The notes under the pieces: model-generated
What the model saw: the letters and a program-made list of their open reading frames with translations, nothing else
The model's database searches: none
What the model was told of the DNA's origin: nothing
Translations under genes and position numbers: made by a program
In this document: positions 1-8,332 of the stretch, one piece after another
Layout of the letters: every line of letters begins with the position of its first letter
How positions within the stretch are numbered: position 1 is the first letter of the stretch
Assembly (NCBI GenBank): GCA_029251085.1
Contig: JAQXDZ010000059.1
Span: 1 to 64,000, forward strand
Length of the DNA stretch: 64,000 bases
DNA from: Mariniblastus sp.
GTDB lineage: Bacteria > Planctomycetota > Planctomycetia > Pirellulales > Pirellulaceae
Direction: 5' to 3'

Positions 1-398
1 TTAATAACGTCAGAATTATCTTTGGCGACGACAATTTTTCTTTCGGTCAACTCTTCTTTTAAAAGTGAGTCGTCCAACTGGCAGAGGAAGTCCCCTTCTT
101 CGACCTTGGTTCCCTCGGGAACCAAATCGAGAATGGCAACCCCTTCTTTACCGCGAGACTTAACGCGGCAGCGAATTTCGATATTGCTTGAACTTCCGAT
201 ATCACCGACCTCATTAACGGACGATATAAATGTGCCCTTAAATGCGGTGAACGTAATTGCATCGGCGCCGATCGTCGCTTTGTTGTCGCCAAAATTTCGC
301 ATTAGGAGCGATCCCACGACAACCGTGCTGCAAAGTAGCAGAGCGACCAAAATGATGAGTTTTACAGTTCCTGTTCGTTGGTTCATGGAGTCATTCAT
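1..398 (-). CDS. HlyD/RND-type membrane fusion (periplasmic adaptor) protein, N-terminal part
   Basis: The visible part is about 132 residues; the gene runs off the left edge of the window, so its 3' end is missing. It begins MNDSMNQRTG, followed by one hydrophobic segment (about residues 13-33) that would serve as signal anchor. After it comes a beta-rich stretch with the lipoyl-like pattern of adaptor proteins (IEIRCRVKSRG, then VPEGTKVEEGDFLCQLD, and a coiled-coil start LLKEELTERK). This is the usual layout of the periplasmic adaptor of tripartite efflux or type I secretion systems, which links an inner-membrane transporter to the outer membrane. A second in-frame ATG lies 12 bp inside (386). 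Its transporter partner would lie left of the window. It is divergent from the NtrC-type gene. Family assignment is good; the substrate is unknown. Confidence 0.75.
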   Translation of the reverse strand, partial: MNDSMNQRTGTVKLIILVALLLCSTVVVGSLLMRNFGDNKATIGADAITFTAFKGTFISSVNEVGDIGSSSNIEIRCRVKSRGKEGVAILDLVPEGTKVEEGDFLCQLDDSLLKEELTERKIVVAKDNSDVI

Positions 399-791
399 TA
401 GCGGCAGAATCAAATTGCTTTGTTGGTAAATATCGAATTCGCGAGTTGATTATTTTAATTTTTTTCCGATTTAAAGATGTTTCAGGCGGGTCGTTTATTT
501 ACCCCCTACCTCAGTTAATCACCTTATTTACCACGGAAAGCCTGAGGGTGTCGTTTTCTACAAAACTCAGATTTAACTCATAAAATAAGCGAGCCCGATT
601 CTACTCCAAAAGAACGCAGTTAATTCCCTACTTTGCTGAATTCGTCCCCGGATAGCTGGTTTTTTAATGCTCGACTTGCCTAATCCGGTTTTTCCGAATC
701 TCTCCGCGCGTGCAGGGGTTAGGTATTGGTCGGGTTTATCTTGGAACGGGGGCGACTACTCGGACAAGGTTGCATTTTGTATGATGACAGA
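399..791. other. Divergent intergenic region between adaptor gene and NtrC-type regulator
   Basis: No convincing gene is seen in these 393 bases. The region must hold both divergent promoters. A 9-bp direct repeat, TTATTTACC, occurs at 495-503 and 524-532, 29 bp apart. I found no sigma-54 -24/-12 element with correct GG-N10-GC spacing. An open frame continues 66 bp upstream of the chosen ATG at 792 but looks non-coding. Confidence 0.5.
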
Positions 792-2297
792 ATGTCAGAA
801 GAAAACGAAAAAAATCTCGCAATTCCGGTCCGTGTGTTATTGGTCGATAACGATAAAGATCATGCCAAAGCGATGCATGAGAGCCTTGAGCGAATCGGCT
901 TGGAATGCAGCTATGCAACCTCCGGTCCCGAGGGGGCTCGGATGCTCAATGAAAACACGTATGAAGTCGTGGTCACTGATCTGATGATGAACGATGTGGA
1001 TGGGATGGCGATCCTGAAAAAAGCCAAAGACATCCAACCAGACTGCGAAGTTATCTTGGTGACCGGCCATGCGACGGTTTCACGAGCGGTCGAAGCAATG
1101 CGAGAGCGAGCGTTCAATTTTCTCGAAAAACCCATTACTCCCAAACGTCTTCAGGCGGTCGCTTCGAAGGCCGCTGAGTCAGTTCGGATTAGATTGCAGA
1201 ATACTCATTTGCAGTCTCGCCTGGACGAGCGGTACGGGTTTGAGAATCTCATATTCGCTAGTGAGAGCATGAAAAATGTGGTTGAGCGACTTAAGCGAAT
1301 CGCTCCTACCGATGTTGGTGTTTTGATTACCGGTGAAACTGGAACTGGTAAAGACGTCGTGGCACAGGCGATTCATCAAAATAGTCCTCGTAAGAAAAAA
1401 CCATTCGTTGCCATCAATACGGCAGCCGTCGCGGAGCATTTGGTTGAAAGTGAGTTGTTTGGTCATGTCAAAGGTGCCTTCACCGATGCGATTTCTGATC
1501 GTCAAGGTAAATTTGAATATGCCAACGGGGGAACGTTGTTTCTCGACGAAGTCGGCGACATGCCGATGCCAACTCAGATCAAGTTGCTCAGGGTTTTGGA
1601 GGAGCGAGAAATAACCCGTGTTGGTGACAATAAATCAATCCCTGTTAATGTTCGCGTTCTGGCAGCGACCAACAAGGATTTGGAAAAGGAAATAGAAGAA
1701 GGCCGCTTTCGCAGCGACCTTTATTTTCGTCTCAAGATTGTGTCGGTCCACCTGGATCCGCTGGATCAACGCCGAGAAGACATTCTGCCTTTGGCTGATT
1801 TTTTTCGCCGTCAGGCCAATAAAAAGAACGGCCGGAAAACGAAAGGCTTTTCTCCAGCTTTGCGTCGCTGGATGGTGGGATACAGTTGGAAGGGCAATGT
1901 CCGGCAACTAAAAAATGTCGTTGAAAGTCTCGTCGTAATGGATCTCGATGACATGCTTGATATGGATGACTTGTCCCCTGACTTAATCGGCGATGTCGAT
2001 AAGGTTAGTTCTGTTGCGTCTGGAATTGAACCTGCTGTTAGTTTTCTAGATGAAGGGTCGTCCGAGTTGATTGGTAAGTCAATGAAAGAAATTGAGCGGT
2101 GGGCGACGGAGCAGACGCTGAAATTAGCCAACCAGAATAGAAAAGAGACAGCACGGATTTTGGGGATCAGCGAACGCAACCTCTACCGTTTGATCCAAAA
2201 GTACGGTCTCAAGCAGAGTGACGAAAAAAATACCGAATCAATCTCAGGTTCCTCGTCGCAAGATGGAGTTGAGGTAAGTCCGGAAGAGCCCTCGTAA
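792..2297 (+). CDS. NtrC-family sigma-54-dependent response regulator
   Basis: A 501-residue three-domain regulator. Residues about 12-125 are a receiver domain with phospho-acceptor Asp63 (VVVTDLMM) and the conserved Lys113 (FLEKP). Residues about 150-390 are an AAA+ sigma-54 activation domain with Walker A GETGTGKD (181-188), a GAFTGA-type loop written GAFTDA (228-233), and Walker B GGTLFLDEV (246-254). The C-terminus has a Fis-type helix-turn-helix (RKETARILGISERNLYRLI). By family knowledge it would take phosphate from a sensor kinase and activate sigma-54 promoters; no kinase gene is adjacent. The start at 792 (MSEENEKN) was chosen over an upstream GTG at 726 because the receiver fold begins about 12 residues later and the extension looks unlike protein. 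The Gly-to-Asp change in the GAFTGA loop keeps the key Phe and Thr. Targets are unknown. Confidence 0.9.
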   Translation: MSEENEKNLAIPVRVLLVDNDKDHAKAMHESLERIGLECSYATSGPEGARMLNENTYEVVVTDLMMNDVDGMAILKKAKDIQPDCEVILVTGHATVSRAVEAMRERAFNFLEKPITPKRLQAVASKAAESVRIRLQNTHLQSRLDERYGFENLIFASESMKNVVERLKRIAPTDVGVLITGETGTGKDVVAQAIHQNSPRKKKPFVAINTAAVAEHLVESELFGHVKGAFTDAISDRQGKFEYANGGTLFLDEVGDMPMPTQIKLLRVLEEREITRVGDNKSIPVNVRVLAATNKDLEKEIEEGRFRSDLYFRLKIVSVHLDPLDQRREDILPLADFFRRQANKKNGRKTKGFSPALRRWMVGYSWKGNVRQLKNVVESLVVMDLDDMLDMDDLSPDLIGDVDKVSSVASGIEPAVSFLDEGSSELIGKSMKEIERWATEQTLKLANQNRKETARILGISERNLYRLIQKYGLKQSDEKNTESISGSSSQDGVEVSPEEPS

Positions 2298-2399
2298 TCG
2301 TCAGCAGAATTTTTTGCCAAATTTTTACCCGCATCACATCTCAGAAGGTGCTGATGTCGGGCCCCTAGCCACTCACATCTCGCTTAAGTCGAGTAAATC

Positions 2400-4298
2400 A
2401 TGAGCCAATTGCAACTGAATCCCATCCGTCAACTTTCAGCAAGCGTAATTAACAAGATCGCAGCGGGCGAAGTCATTGAACGGCCCGCAAGTGTCGTGAA
2501 GGAACTGTTAGAAAACTCAGTGGATGCTGGAGCAACCCGAATTGAATTGACGATCGAACAAGGTGGAACCGAATTGATTCGGGTGACGGACAACGGTTCC
2601 GGGATCCCGCAGGAGCAACTGCCACTGGCGGTCACGAGTCACGCGACAAGTAAAATCATCGATGCTGATGATCTATTCCAAGTGGCGACGATGGGCTTTC
2701 GCGGAGAGGCTCTGGCTTCGATTGCAGAAGTCAGCCAGACAACCATTCGCTCGCGAACTGCTTTGCAGGATTGTGGCTTTGAGATGCTAATCAATGGTGG
2801 GCATCGCGAGCCAGCACAGCCGTGTGGATGCCCTCAGGGCACCACAATTGAAGTTCGCCAGTTGTTTTACAACACTCCGGTTCGTCAGAAGTTCATGAAG
2901 ACTGCGCAAACTGAGCGCGGGCATATTATGGAAGCATTCACACGAATTGCTTTGGCACACCCTGAAATCCAAATGACTTGTGTTAACGGTAGTAAAACAA
3001 CCTACAACCTGCCGGCTACCGAAGTTTGGTCCGACCGAATTGAAGCATTTTTTGGCCCTGAAATTGCCAGCAATCTAATCGCGCTTGACAATGCCCACGG
3101 TGAGATTCGGATCCGCGGATTCGTAGTCGATCCAGCGGTGAGTCGAGCCAACAACCGTATGCAATATTTATTTTTGAATGGGCGATATATTCGGGATCGG
3201 TCTTTGCAGCATGCGTTAAGTGAGGCTTATCGAGGGTTGCTCATGACTGGGCGCTATCCAGCTTGTTTTTTAACTTTGGAGATTCCCTTTGAGTTGGTGG
3301 ATGTCAACGTGCACCCAGCCAAGTTAGAAGTCCGTTTTCAAAATGGCGGACAAATTTACAGCCAACTATTAAGTACGGTGCGGCATCGTTTTCTTTCCAC
3401 CGACCTAACCGCTCACGCGCAGTTATCAAAAAAACCTGTCGAGCCATTTCGTCCATTTCCTCAGGGCGTATCGGGGGGGACGTCCGTCAGTCCCGGGATG
3501 TCGAACCAGGGGAATCAGGAAACGATTTCGTTTAACAATGCTGCTCCCGCATTTGATTGGACACAGGCGTCTCGACAGCCTCAGTTAACAGGGCATGATT
3601 CTGCATCCACAGTGGGGCCTATGGGCTCATCCGAAGGCAATGGAGGATTTTCAAATGTGCCGCAGAGTGATCAGGAGGGGCCTAGTCCTTATCCGGCGAC
3701 GATAGGCACCGGGGTTGCGCCGTCGCAGACGCCTACGGCGCTCCAGGTGCACAACACATATCTCGTTTCGGAAACCCCCGAGGGGATGATTGTGATCGAC
3801 CAGCACGCGTTGCATGAACGCGTCATTTATGAACAGATTCGCGGTAAGGTGGTCGATGGGAAATTAGAGTCCCAGCGTTTGCTGGTTCCAGAACCCGTGT
3901 CACTTCCACCGACGGAAGCGGCGGCAGTTTTGGAACAAACCGAACTATTGGAACAGCTGGGAATATCGATAAGCCCATTTGGGGGAGGGACTGTTTTGGT
4001 GTCTGCCTACCCAGCCATGTTGAACAAACAAAATCCGGCTGAAATGCTTCGGAGTGTGGCAGATCAAATTGTCGAGGGCGGTAAAACCCTTGATCAGCGG
4101 GATTTGGTGGACGAATTGCTTCACATGATTTCCTGTAAAGCGGCGGTCAAAGCAGGCGATCGGCTTTCCCCTGAAGAAATCACGGCGCTCTTGGAGCACC
4201 GGGAATTGTGTCAGGATGCTCATCATTGTCCGCATGGTCGGCCTACTTCGCTAGTTTTTTCACGAGATGAGCTCGATCGCCGATTTAAACGTATCTAA
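2400..4298 (+). CDS. mutL: DNA mismatch repair protein MutL (endonuclease type)
   Basis: 632 residues. The N-terminal GHKL ATPase region shows the classic motifs: NKIAAGEVIERPASVVKELL, ENSVDAGA, TDNGSGI, HATSKI, and GFRGEAL. The transducer domain follows, then a Gly/Ser/Pro-rich linker (about residues 350-455). The C-terminal dimerisation/endonuclease domain carries an exact DQHA(X)2E(X)4E metal motif (DQHALHERVIYE, about residues 468-479), plus CKAAVKAGD and CPHGRPT. MutL with this motif nicks the daughter strand itself, as in most bacteria lacking MutH. It couples MutS mismatch recognition to strand removal. No mutS is in the window. Length is typical. Start is ATG; 102 bp separate it from the regulator upstream, so co-transcription is possible but not shown. 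Confidence 0.97.
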   Translation: MSQLQLNPIRQLSASVINKIAAGEVIERPASVVKELLENSVDAGATRIELTIEQGGTELIRVTDNGSGIPQEQLPLAVTSHATSKIIDADDLFQVATMGFRGEALASIAEVSQTTIRSRTALQDCGFEMLINGGHREPAQPCGCPQGTTIEVRQLFYNTPVRQKFMKTAQTERGHIMEAFTRIALAHPEIQMTCVNGSKTTYNLPATEVWSDRIEAFFGPEIASNLIALDNAHGEIRIRGFVVDPAVSRANNRMQYLFLNGRYIRDRSLQHALSEAYRGLLMTGRYPACFLTLEIPFELVDVNVHPAKLEVRFQNGGQIYSQLLSTVRHRFLSTDLTAHAQLSKKPVEPFRPFPQGVSGGTSVSPGMSNQGNQETISFNNAAPAFDWTQASRQPQLTGHDSASTVGPMGSSEGNGGFSNVPQSDQEGPSPYPATIGTGVAPSQTPTALQVHNTYLVSETPEGMIVIDQHALHERVIYEQIRGKVVDGKLESQRLLVPEPVSLPPTEAAAVLEQTELLEQLGISISPFGGGTVLVSAYPAMLNKQNPAEMLRSVADQIVEGGKTLDQRDLVDELLHMISCKAAVKAGDRLSPEEITALLEHRELCQDAHHCPHGRPTSLVFSRDELDRRFKRI

Positions 4299-4346
4299 AC
4301 GTGGATTCTGTGCCAGAATTGTAAGATAACTTTAACAGGGACTCCG

Positions 4347-4362
4347 CGGCGGCAGGCCGCCG
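4347..4362. repeat. GC-rich inverted repeat between mutL and aroDE
   Basis: CGGCGGC-AG-GCCGCCG forms a 7-bp perfect stem with a 2-base spacer. There is no T-run after it on either side, so it is not a standard intrinsic terminator. It could be a protein site or a mRNA hairpin in the aroDE leader, which starts 49 bp downstream. Confidence 0.35.
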
Positions 4363-4410
4363 ATTGGACTCCATTTATTAGGTCTGGAAGACGAAGGTGT
4401 TTGTTTTCAA

Positions 4411-5898
4411 ATGATTTGTGTAAGCGTTGGACGAGGTCGACACCGAATGATGATGGCCGAGCATCGGCACCTTGCTGAGCAAGGCGTCGAATTGGTCGAA
4501 TTGCGCCTTGATTACATTCGGAGAGCGGTCAACTTAAAGCGGCTCTTAAAAGATCGTCAGTGTCCTGTGGTCGCGACGTGTCGTCGCAAAACCGAAGGTG
4601 GGCGTTGGGAAGGAACCGAGGGCGATCGCCAAATGCTGCTTCGGGCGGCAATTGCTGACGGTGCCGACTATGTCGATCTAGAAATGGACATCGCTCACAA
4701 GATACCGCGTTACGGGAATACCCAGCGGATCATCAGTTACCACAACTTTGATGAAACGCCAAAAAACCTGGAAGAGATTCACCATCGAATTTCGAAACTT
4801 GATCCAGATATTATTAAAATCGCCACGATGGCGAACAATCCCATCGACAACATCAAGGCCTTGCGTCTTTGTCGCGATTCCGATATTCCAACCGCGGCAT
4901 TTTGTATGGGAGAGATGGGGCTGCCGTCGAGAATTCTTTGCGGTCGCGCCGGTGCTCCCTTGACTTATGCAACGTTTAGCGAAGATCGTAAAATGGCACC
5001 GGGCCAGTTGACCTACAAGGAAATGCAGGAAGACTTTGGTTACAACAACATCACTGAGCAAACTCAAATATTGGGAGTGATCGCTGACCCTGTCGCCCAC
5101 AGTTTGAGCCCTGTCGTTCATAACGCTTGTCTGCGTGAACAAAAAATGGATATGCTCTATCTACCATTTCGAGTTCCCAAGGAGTACCTCGCCGAGTTCA
5201 TTGAAATTTGTCCAGAGATGGGCGTGAGTGGTTTGAGTGTTACGATTCCACACAAAGAAAAATGTTTGAAGTGCATCAATGTGCTGGATGACAACGTAGC
5301 GGGAATTCGCGCTGCTAACACCATCGTTTTTCGCGACGTCAACGCTTATGGGTACAACACGGACTGCACCGCGGCGATGACAAGTCTGCGAAAGACTATT
5401 GAAATTAAATTCCCGGAAGAAGAAGTTTTCAAGGATCGTAAATTCCTTATCCTCGGCGCAGGTGGAGTTGCCCGGGCAATTGCCTTTGGGTTGGTTCGCC
5501 GTGAAGCAGATGTTCACATCTGTGCGCGAGACTACCGGAAGTCAGATACCCTGGCTCGCAGTCTTGATTGCAAGTCGTTGGATTGGGCGGCCCGTGCTAA
5601 TTTTGAAACTTCGGTGCTCGTGAATTGCACCCCCGTTGGCATGCATCCGAATATGGATGAGACTCCTTTTGAGCCCGACTGGTATGATCGTAAAATGATT
5701 GTTTTCGATACGGTCTATAACCCCGAGCAAACGTTGTTAATTAAGCAGGCTCGGGAAGCGGGTTGCACGGCGATCACCGGCGTGGACATGTTTGTGCGTC
5801 AAGCCGCTGAGCAATTCAAGCTATTTACTGGCAAGTCTCCAAAAATGGAGACAATTCGATATGAATTGAAGCGAGCCACGAGTGCTGCTCGATACTAA
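4411..5898 (+). CDS. aroDE: Bifunctional 3-dehydroquinate dehydratase (type I) / shikimate dehydrogenase
   Basis: 495 residues, a fusion of two consecutive shikimate-pathway enzymes. Residues about 1-210 match type I dehydroquinase, with His111 (SYHNFDETP) and Schiff-base Lys136 (DIIKIATMA). Residues about 219-495 match shikimate dehydrogenase: GVIADPVAHSLSPVVHN substrate loop, SVTIPHKEK with the catalytic Lys, YNTDC with the conserved Asp, and the NADP-binding GAGGVARA. It converts 3-dehydroquinate to 3-dehydroshikimate and then to shikimate. The same domain order occurs in plant enzymes and, as I recall, in planctomycetes and chlamydiae. AroK follows 77 bp downstream on the same strand, so this is a small shikimate operon. 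Start ATG 4411; the homologous beta strand begins immediately (ICVSVGR). Confidence 0.95.
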   Translation: MICVSVGRGRHRMMMAEHRHLAEQGVELVELRLDYIRRAVNLKRLLKDRQCPVVATCRRKTEGGRWEGTEGDRQMLLRAAIADGADYVDLEMDIAHKIPRYGNTQRIISYHNFDETPKNLEEIHHRISKLDPDIIKIATMANNPIDNIKALRLCRDSDIPTAAFCMGEMGLPSRILCGRAGAPLTYATFSEDRKMAPGQLTYKEMQEDFGYNNITEQTQILGVIADPVAHSLSPVVHNACLREQKMDMLYLPFRVPKEYLAEFIEICPEMGVSGLSVTIPHKEKCLKCINVLDDNVAGIRAANTIVFRDVNAYGYNTDCTAAMTSLRKTIEIKFPEEEVFKDRKFLILGAGGVARAIAFGLVRREADVHICARDYRKSDTLARSLDCKSLDWAARANFETSVLVNCTPVGMHPNMDETPFEPDWYDRKMIVFDTVYNPEQTLLIKQAREAGCTAITGVDMFVRQAAEQFKLFTGKSPKMETIRYELKRATSAARY

Positions 5899-5975
5899 CG
5901 TAATGCTGGGTTGCTAAACGGTTCGTGCGAACGTTTTCTCGTCAATTTTGGTGGGTTTAGCCTTGGGGTGAGTCA

Positions 5976-6527
5976 ATGAATCTCTATCTAATCGGCTATC
6001 GGGGTTGCGGGAAATCCACCATTGCCCCGCTCGTTACCGAAGCTCTTTCTTCTTCCGGTCCGTCGTGGGAGACGGTTGACGCAGATGACGCTGTGGAAGA
6101 AATCGCTGGAATCTCCATCGCTGAAATTTTTTCGAAGTTCGGTGAAGCAAGATTCAGAGAACTCGAGTCAAAAGTCATCCAGTCCTTGTCTGAACAGGGT
6201 CAACTTGTCGTCTCGCTTGGTGGTGGAGCACCAATAATTGAAACCAACCGTCGCCGAATTGGTGAAACGGGGAAGTCGATTTGGTTGCGAGCGGAAGCGG
6301 ATTTGCTTTGGCGGAGAATTTCAGCGGACCACCAAAGTGATCAACAGCGTCCTGATTTAACTTCTTCGGGAGGTCTCGAGGAAGTTATTCAGCTTTTGGA
6401 GCATCGTAATCCAATTTACGCTCAGTGCGCTGATTTTACTGTTGAGATTGATCAGCAAAGCCCGGTTGAAATTGCTAAGCAGATTGTGAAATGGGTGCTT
6501 GCCAATGCTGACGAATGCGGGTGGTGA
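5976..6527 (+). CDS. aroK: Shikimate kinase
   Basis: 183 residues, a normal size for the family. It has the Walker A GYRGCGKST at residues 8-16, the shikimate-binding Asp (DADDAVEE), the FGEARFRELE segment and the LVVSLGGGAP loop that contacts shikimate, then the lid region with RISADHQ and QRPDL. It phosphorylates shikimate at O3 using ATP in the cytoplasm. Directly follows aroDE, whose product is its substrate, supporting an operon. No anomaly seen. Confidence 0.95.
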   Translation: MNLYLIGYRGCGKSTIAPLVTEALSSSGPSWETVDADDAVEEIAGISIAEIFSKFGEARFRELESKVIQSLSEQGQLVVSLGGGAPIIETNRRRIGETGKSIWLRAEADLLWRRISADHQSDQQRPDLTSSGGLEEVIQLLEHRNPIYAQCADFTVEIDQQSPVEIAKQIVKWVLANADECGW

Positions 6528-6666
6528 TTCATGAGTGGGCGTTGTAGAGTAGTATTGAACTTAATTGTGATTGTTGGATGATGAAATTGGGTGTGTATTG
6601 GACGTGCCATCCTTTGATATACGAAACTGCTTAATTATCTACCGGCCTAAAAAGGCGACTTAACTC

Positions 6667-7974
6667 ATGCCTTCAGATCTCCCCAACTGGCTTCAATTAC
6701 CGGTGCTAATGGTTGTCGGTTTGGCAATTGGGGTTTTTGTTAACTGGGCCATTTATTCTTGGGCGATGTTTCTTAAGCGTCCAATCAGTCCGTGGATGAC
6801 TCCTGCAGCGGAGGCGAGTCCGCGTTTGTGGACCGATCGAATTCCAATCTTTGGATGGCTTGGCCGAAGACGTGACTCGGAGCTTTTCGGAGCTCATTTT
6901 TGGGTCAGGCCCATGTTAATCGAGTTGGCGTGCTTGTTGGGCGTTCCATTTTTCTACCTTTGGTTGGTCGACGGAGGGTTAACGAGTCAAGCGACTTGGG
7001 TTGGCAACTGGGATTCAATTTGCGGAATCTGGTTTTATGCCTATGGAGTTTTACTGGTACTGATGTGTATTGGTACCTTTATTGATTTCGATGAGAAAAC
7101 CATTCCTGATGAAGTTACAGTTACCGGCACGATTGTCGCGTTGTTGTTTGCAGGTTTGGTGCCTGCGTTTAGGTTGCCTGTGTTAGGCGGTGCAGGTGTT
7201 TTGCCTGTTGCCGAACCGATTCATTACGCGTCTCCCAATTCACTTGGAAGTTTGCACTTAGGAACGCCAGCGATGTTAGTGGCGATGCTGATTTTTCTGA
7301 TTTGGATTTGGGCGCTGATGCCAAAATTACCGGTGTGGTATGTCGGTTTGGGGAAATCGGTGAGGTTCATGTGGGCTCATGCCGTTCGTCCCAAACGGAA
7401 GACAAGCTGTCCGCTCCGGACCGTGAATCGAAAAACACCTGCGGTAACTCTACTGCTGGCTGGACTGCTCGTTGTGGGACTTGCAGCGATCGCGGCTGCG
7501 TGGCAGTTGCTTCCAGAAGTAAATCTGATCAGTCTGTACAGTGCTTTTCTTGGGATGGCATTCGGTGGCGGCCTTGTTTGGGCGATTAGAATCATCGGTA
7601 CCATCGCGTTACAAAAAGAGGCGATGGGATTTGGTGATGTTACCTTGCATGCGATGATTGGTGCATTTCTCGGCTGGCAGGCAGCACTCTTGGTTTTTGT
7701 CATGGCGCCGTTTGCTGCTCTCCTCGTAGTGTTGATTCAATTCATTGTGACTCGGCAAAGCGAAATCGCGTTTGGTCCTTACCTGTCGGCGGGGGCTTTG
7801 ATTTTACTGGTGACCTGGAAGCAAATGTGGCCGATTGTTTCTGAAGCAGTCTTTCGCTTGGGGCCAGTCCTCCTGATGATTCTCGCAGGTGCCTTGGTGT
7901 TGCTGGCTCTGATGCTGGTGACGCTCTCGTTTATCAAGGGTCGCCTGTATGAAGATGAATTGGCTGACCAGTAA
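6667..7974 (+). CDS. Prepilin peptidase (type IV leader peptidase, A24 family), atypical
   Basis: 435 residues with about eight hydrophobic segments. The two catalytic aspartates of A24 peptidases are present in FIDFDEKTIPD (138-148) and GFGD (321-324), both at membrane boundaries. The N-terminal part (RIPIFGWLGRR, then RPMLIELACLLG) resembles the N-methyltransferase half of PilD, but the four zinc-binding cysteines are absent. About 180 residues separate the two aspartates, far more than in PilD or TadV, and the insert holds two extra membrane segments and a basic loop (VRPKRKTS). The enzyme should cleave type IV pilin-like leader peptides on the cytoplasmic side; planctomycetes use many pilin-like (DUF1559-type) proteins. 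Whether it also methylates is doubtful. No pilin genes are adjacent. Confidence 0.85.
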   Translation: MPSDLPNWLQLPVLMVVGLAIGVFVNWAIYSWAMFLKRPISPWMTPAAEASPRLWTDRIPIFGWLGRRRDSELFGAHFWVRPMLIELACLLGVPFFYLWLVDGGLTSQATWVGNWDSICGIWFYAYGVLLVLMCIGTFIDFDEKTIPDEVTVTGTIVALLFAGLVPAFRLPVLGGAGVLPVAEPIHYASPNSLGSLHLGTPAMLVAMLIFLIWIWALMPKLPVWYVGLGKSVRFMWAHAVRPKRKTSCPLRTVNRKTPAVTLLLAGLLVVGLAAIAAAWQLLPEVNLISLYSAFLGMAFGGGLVWAIRIIGTIALQKEAMGFGDVTLHAMIGAFLGWQAALLVFVMAPFAALLVVLIQFIVTRQSEIAFGPYLSAGALILLVTWKQMWPIVSEAVFRLGPVLLMILAGALVLLALMLVTLSFIKGRLYEDELADQ

Positions 7975-8332
7975 CTGGTCCGGTTCGTCGATTCACGCAT
8001 TTCAGTACGAGCTTTGTCTTGGGGCGAATTTTTCTGCTGGTTTCAGTAAATGCTGCCGCTTTTTGCTAGCAAAATCAGAGAAGGGCTGCTTGGGGTAACC
8101 GTTTTGCTTAGGTTAACCAGTTAAAAGGCTGTTTTCCGATGGTTGCGTTGGTTGAAGGTGTGTTTTCAATCGCAGTCGGTCCCCGAACAGCTTGGTATAT
8201 CGTTCGAGCTTATCTGGCCTGGAGCTTATTCGGTCTTTACCGAGTTTTTCCACCTCGCTAAAGTTGCCAATATTACTCGAAACCACTGTCGGTAGTCGTC
8301 TTGCTACCTTGTCATGAGTGCTCTTGATTGTC
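7975..8332. other. Intergenic region between prepilin peptidase and OmpA-like lipoprotein
   Basis: 358 bases with no recognised gene or RNA. The only plausible item is a 40-codon ATG frame on the plus strand, listed separately. A 73-codon minus-strand frame (8113-8334) shows no protein-like features. The promoter of the lipoprotein gene should lie here, but I could not assign one. Confidence 0.4.
8139..8261 (+). CDS. Possible 40-residue hydrophobic small protein
   Basis: Reading from ATG 8139 to TAA gives a 40-residue peptide with a valine-rich start (MVALVEGVFSIAVG) and an aromatic hydrophobic stretch (AWYIVRAYLAWSLFGLY) that could sit at or in the membrane, ending in basic RVFPPR. It falls in a 358-bp gap between two envelope genes. 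There is no clear ribosome-binding site and no family is recognised. It may be a chance frame. Confidence 0.2.
   Translation: MVALVEGVFSIAVGPRTAWYIVRAYLAWSLFGLYRVFPPR

Noticed and set aside
22..429. 135-codon plus-strand frame at the left edge
   Set aside because: It is antisense to the adaptor gene, whose minus-strand frame has a signal anchor and lipoyl-type pattern.
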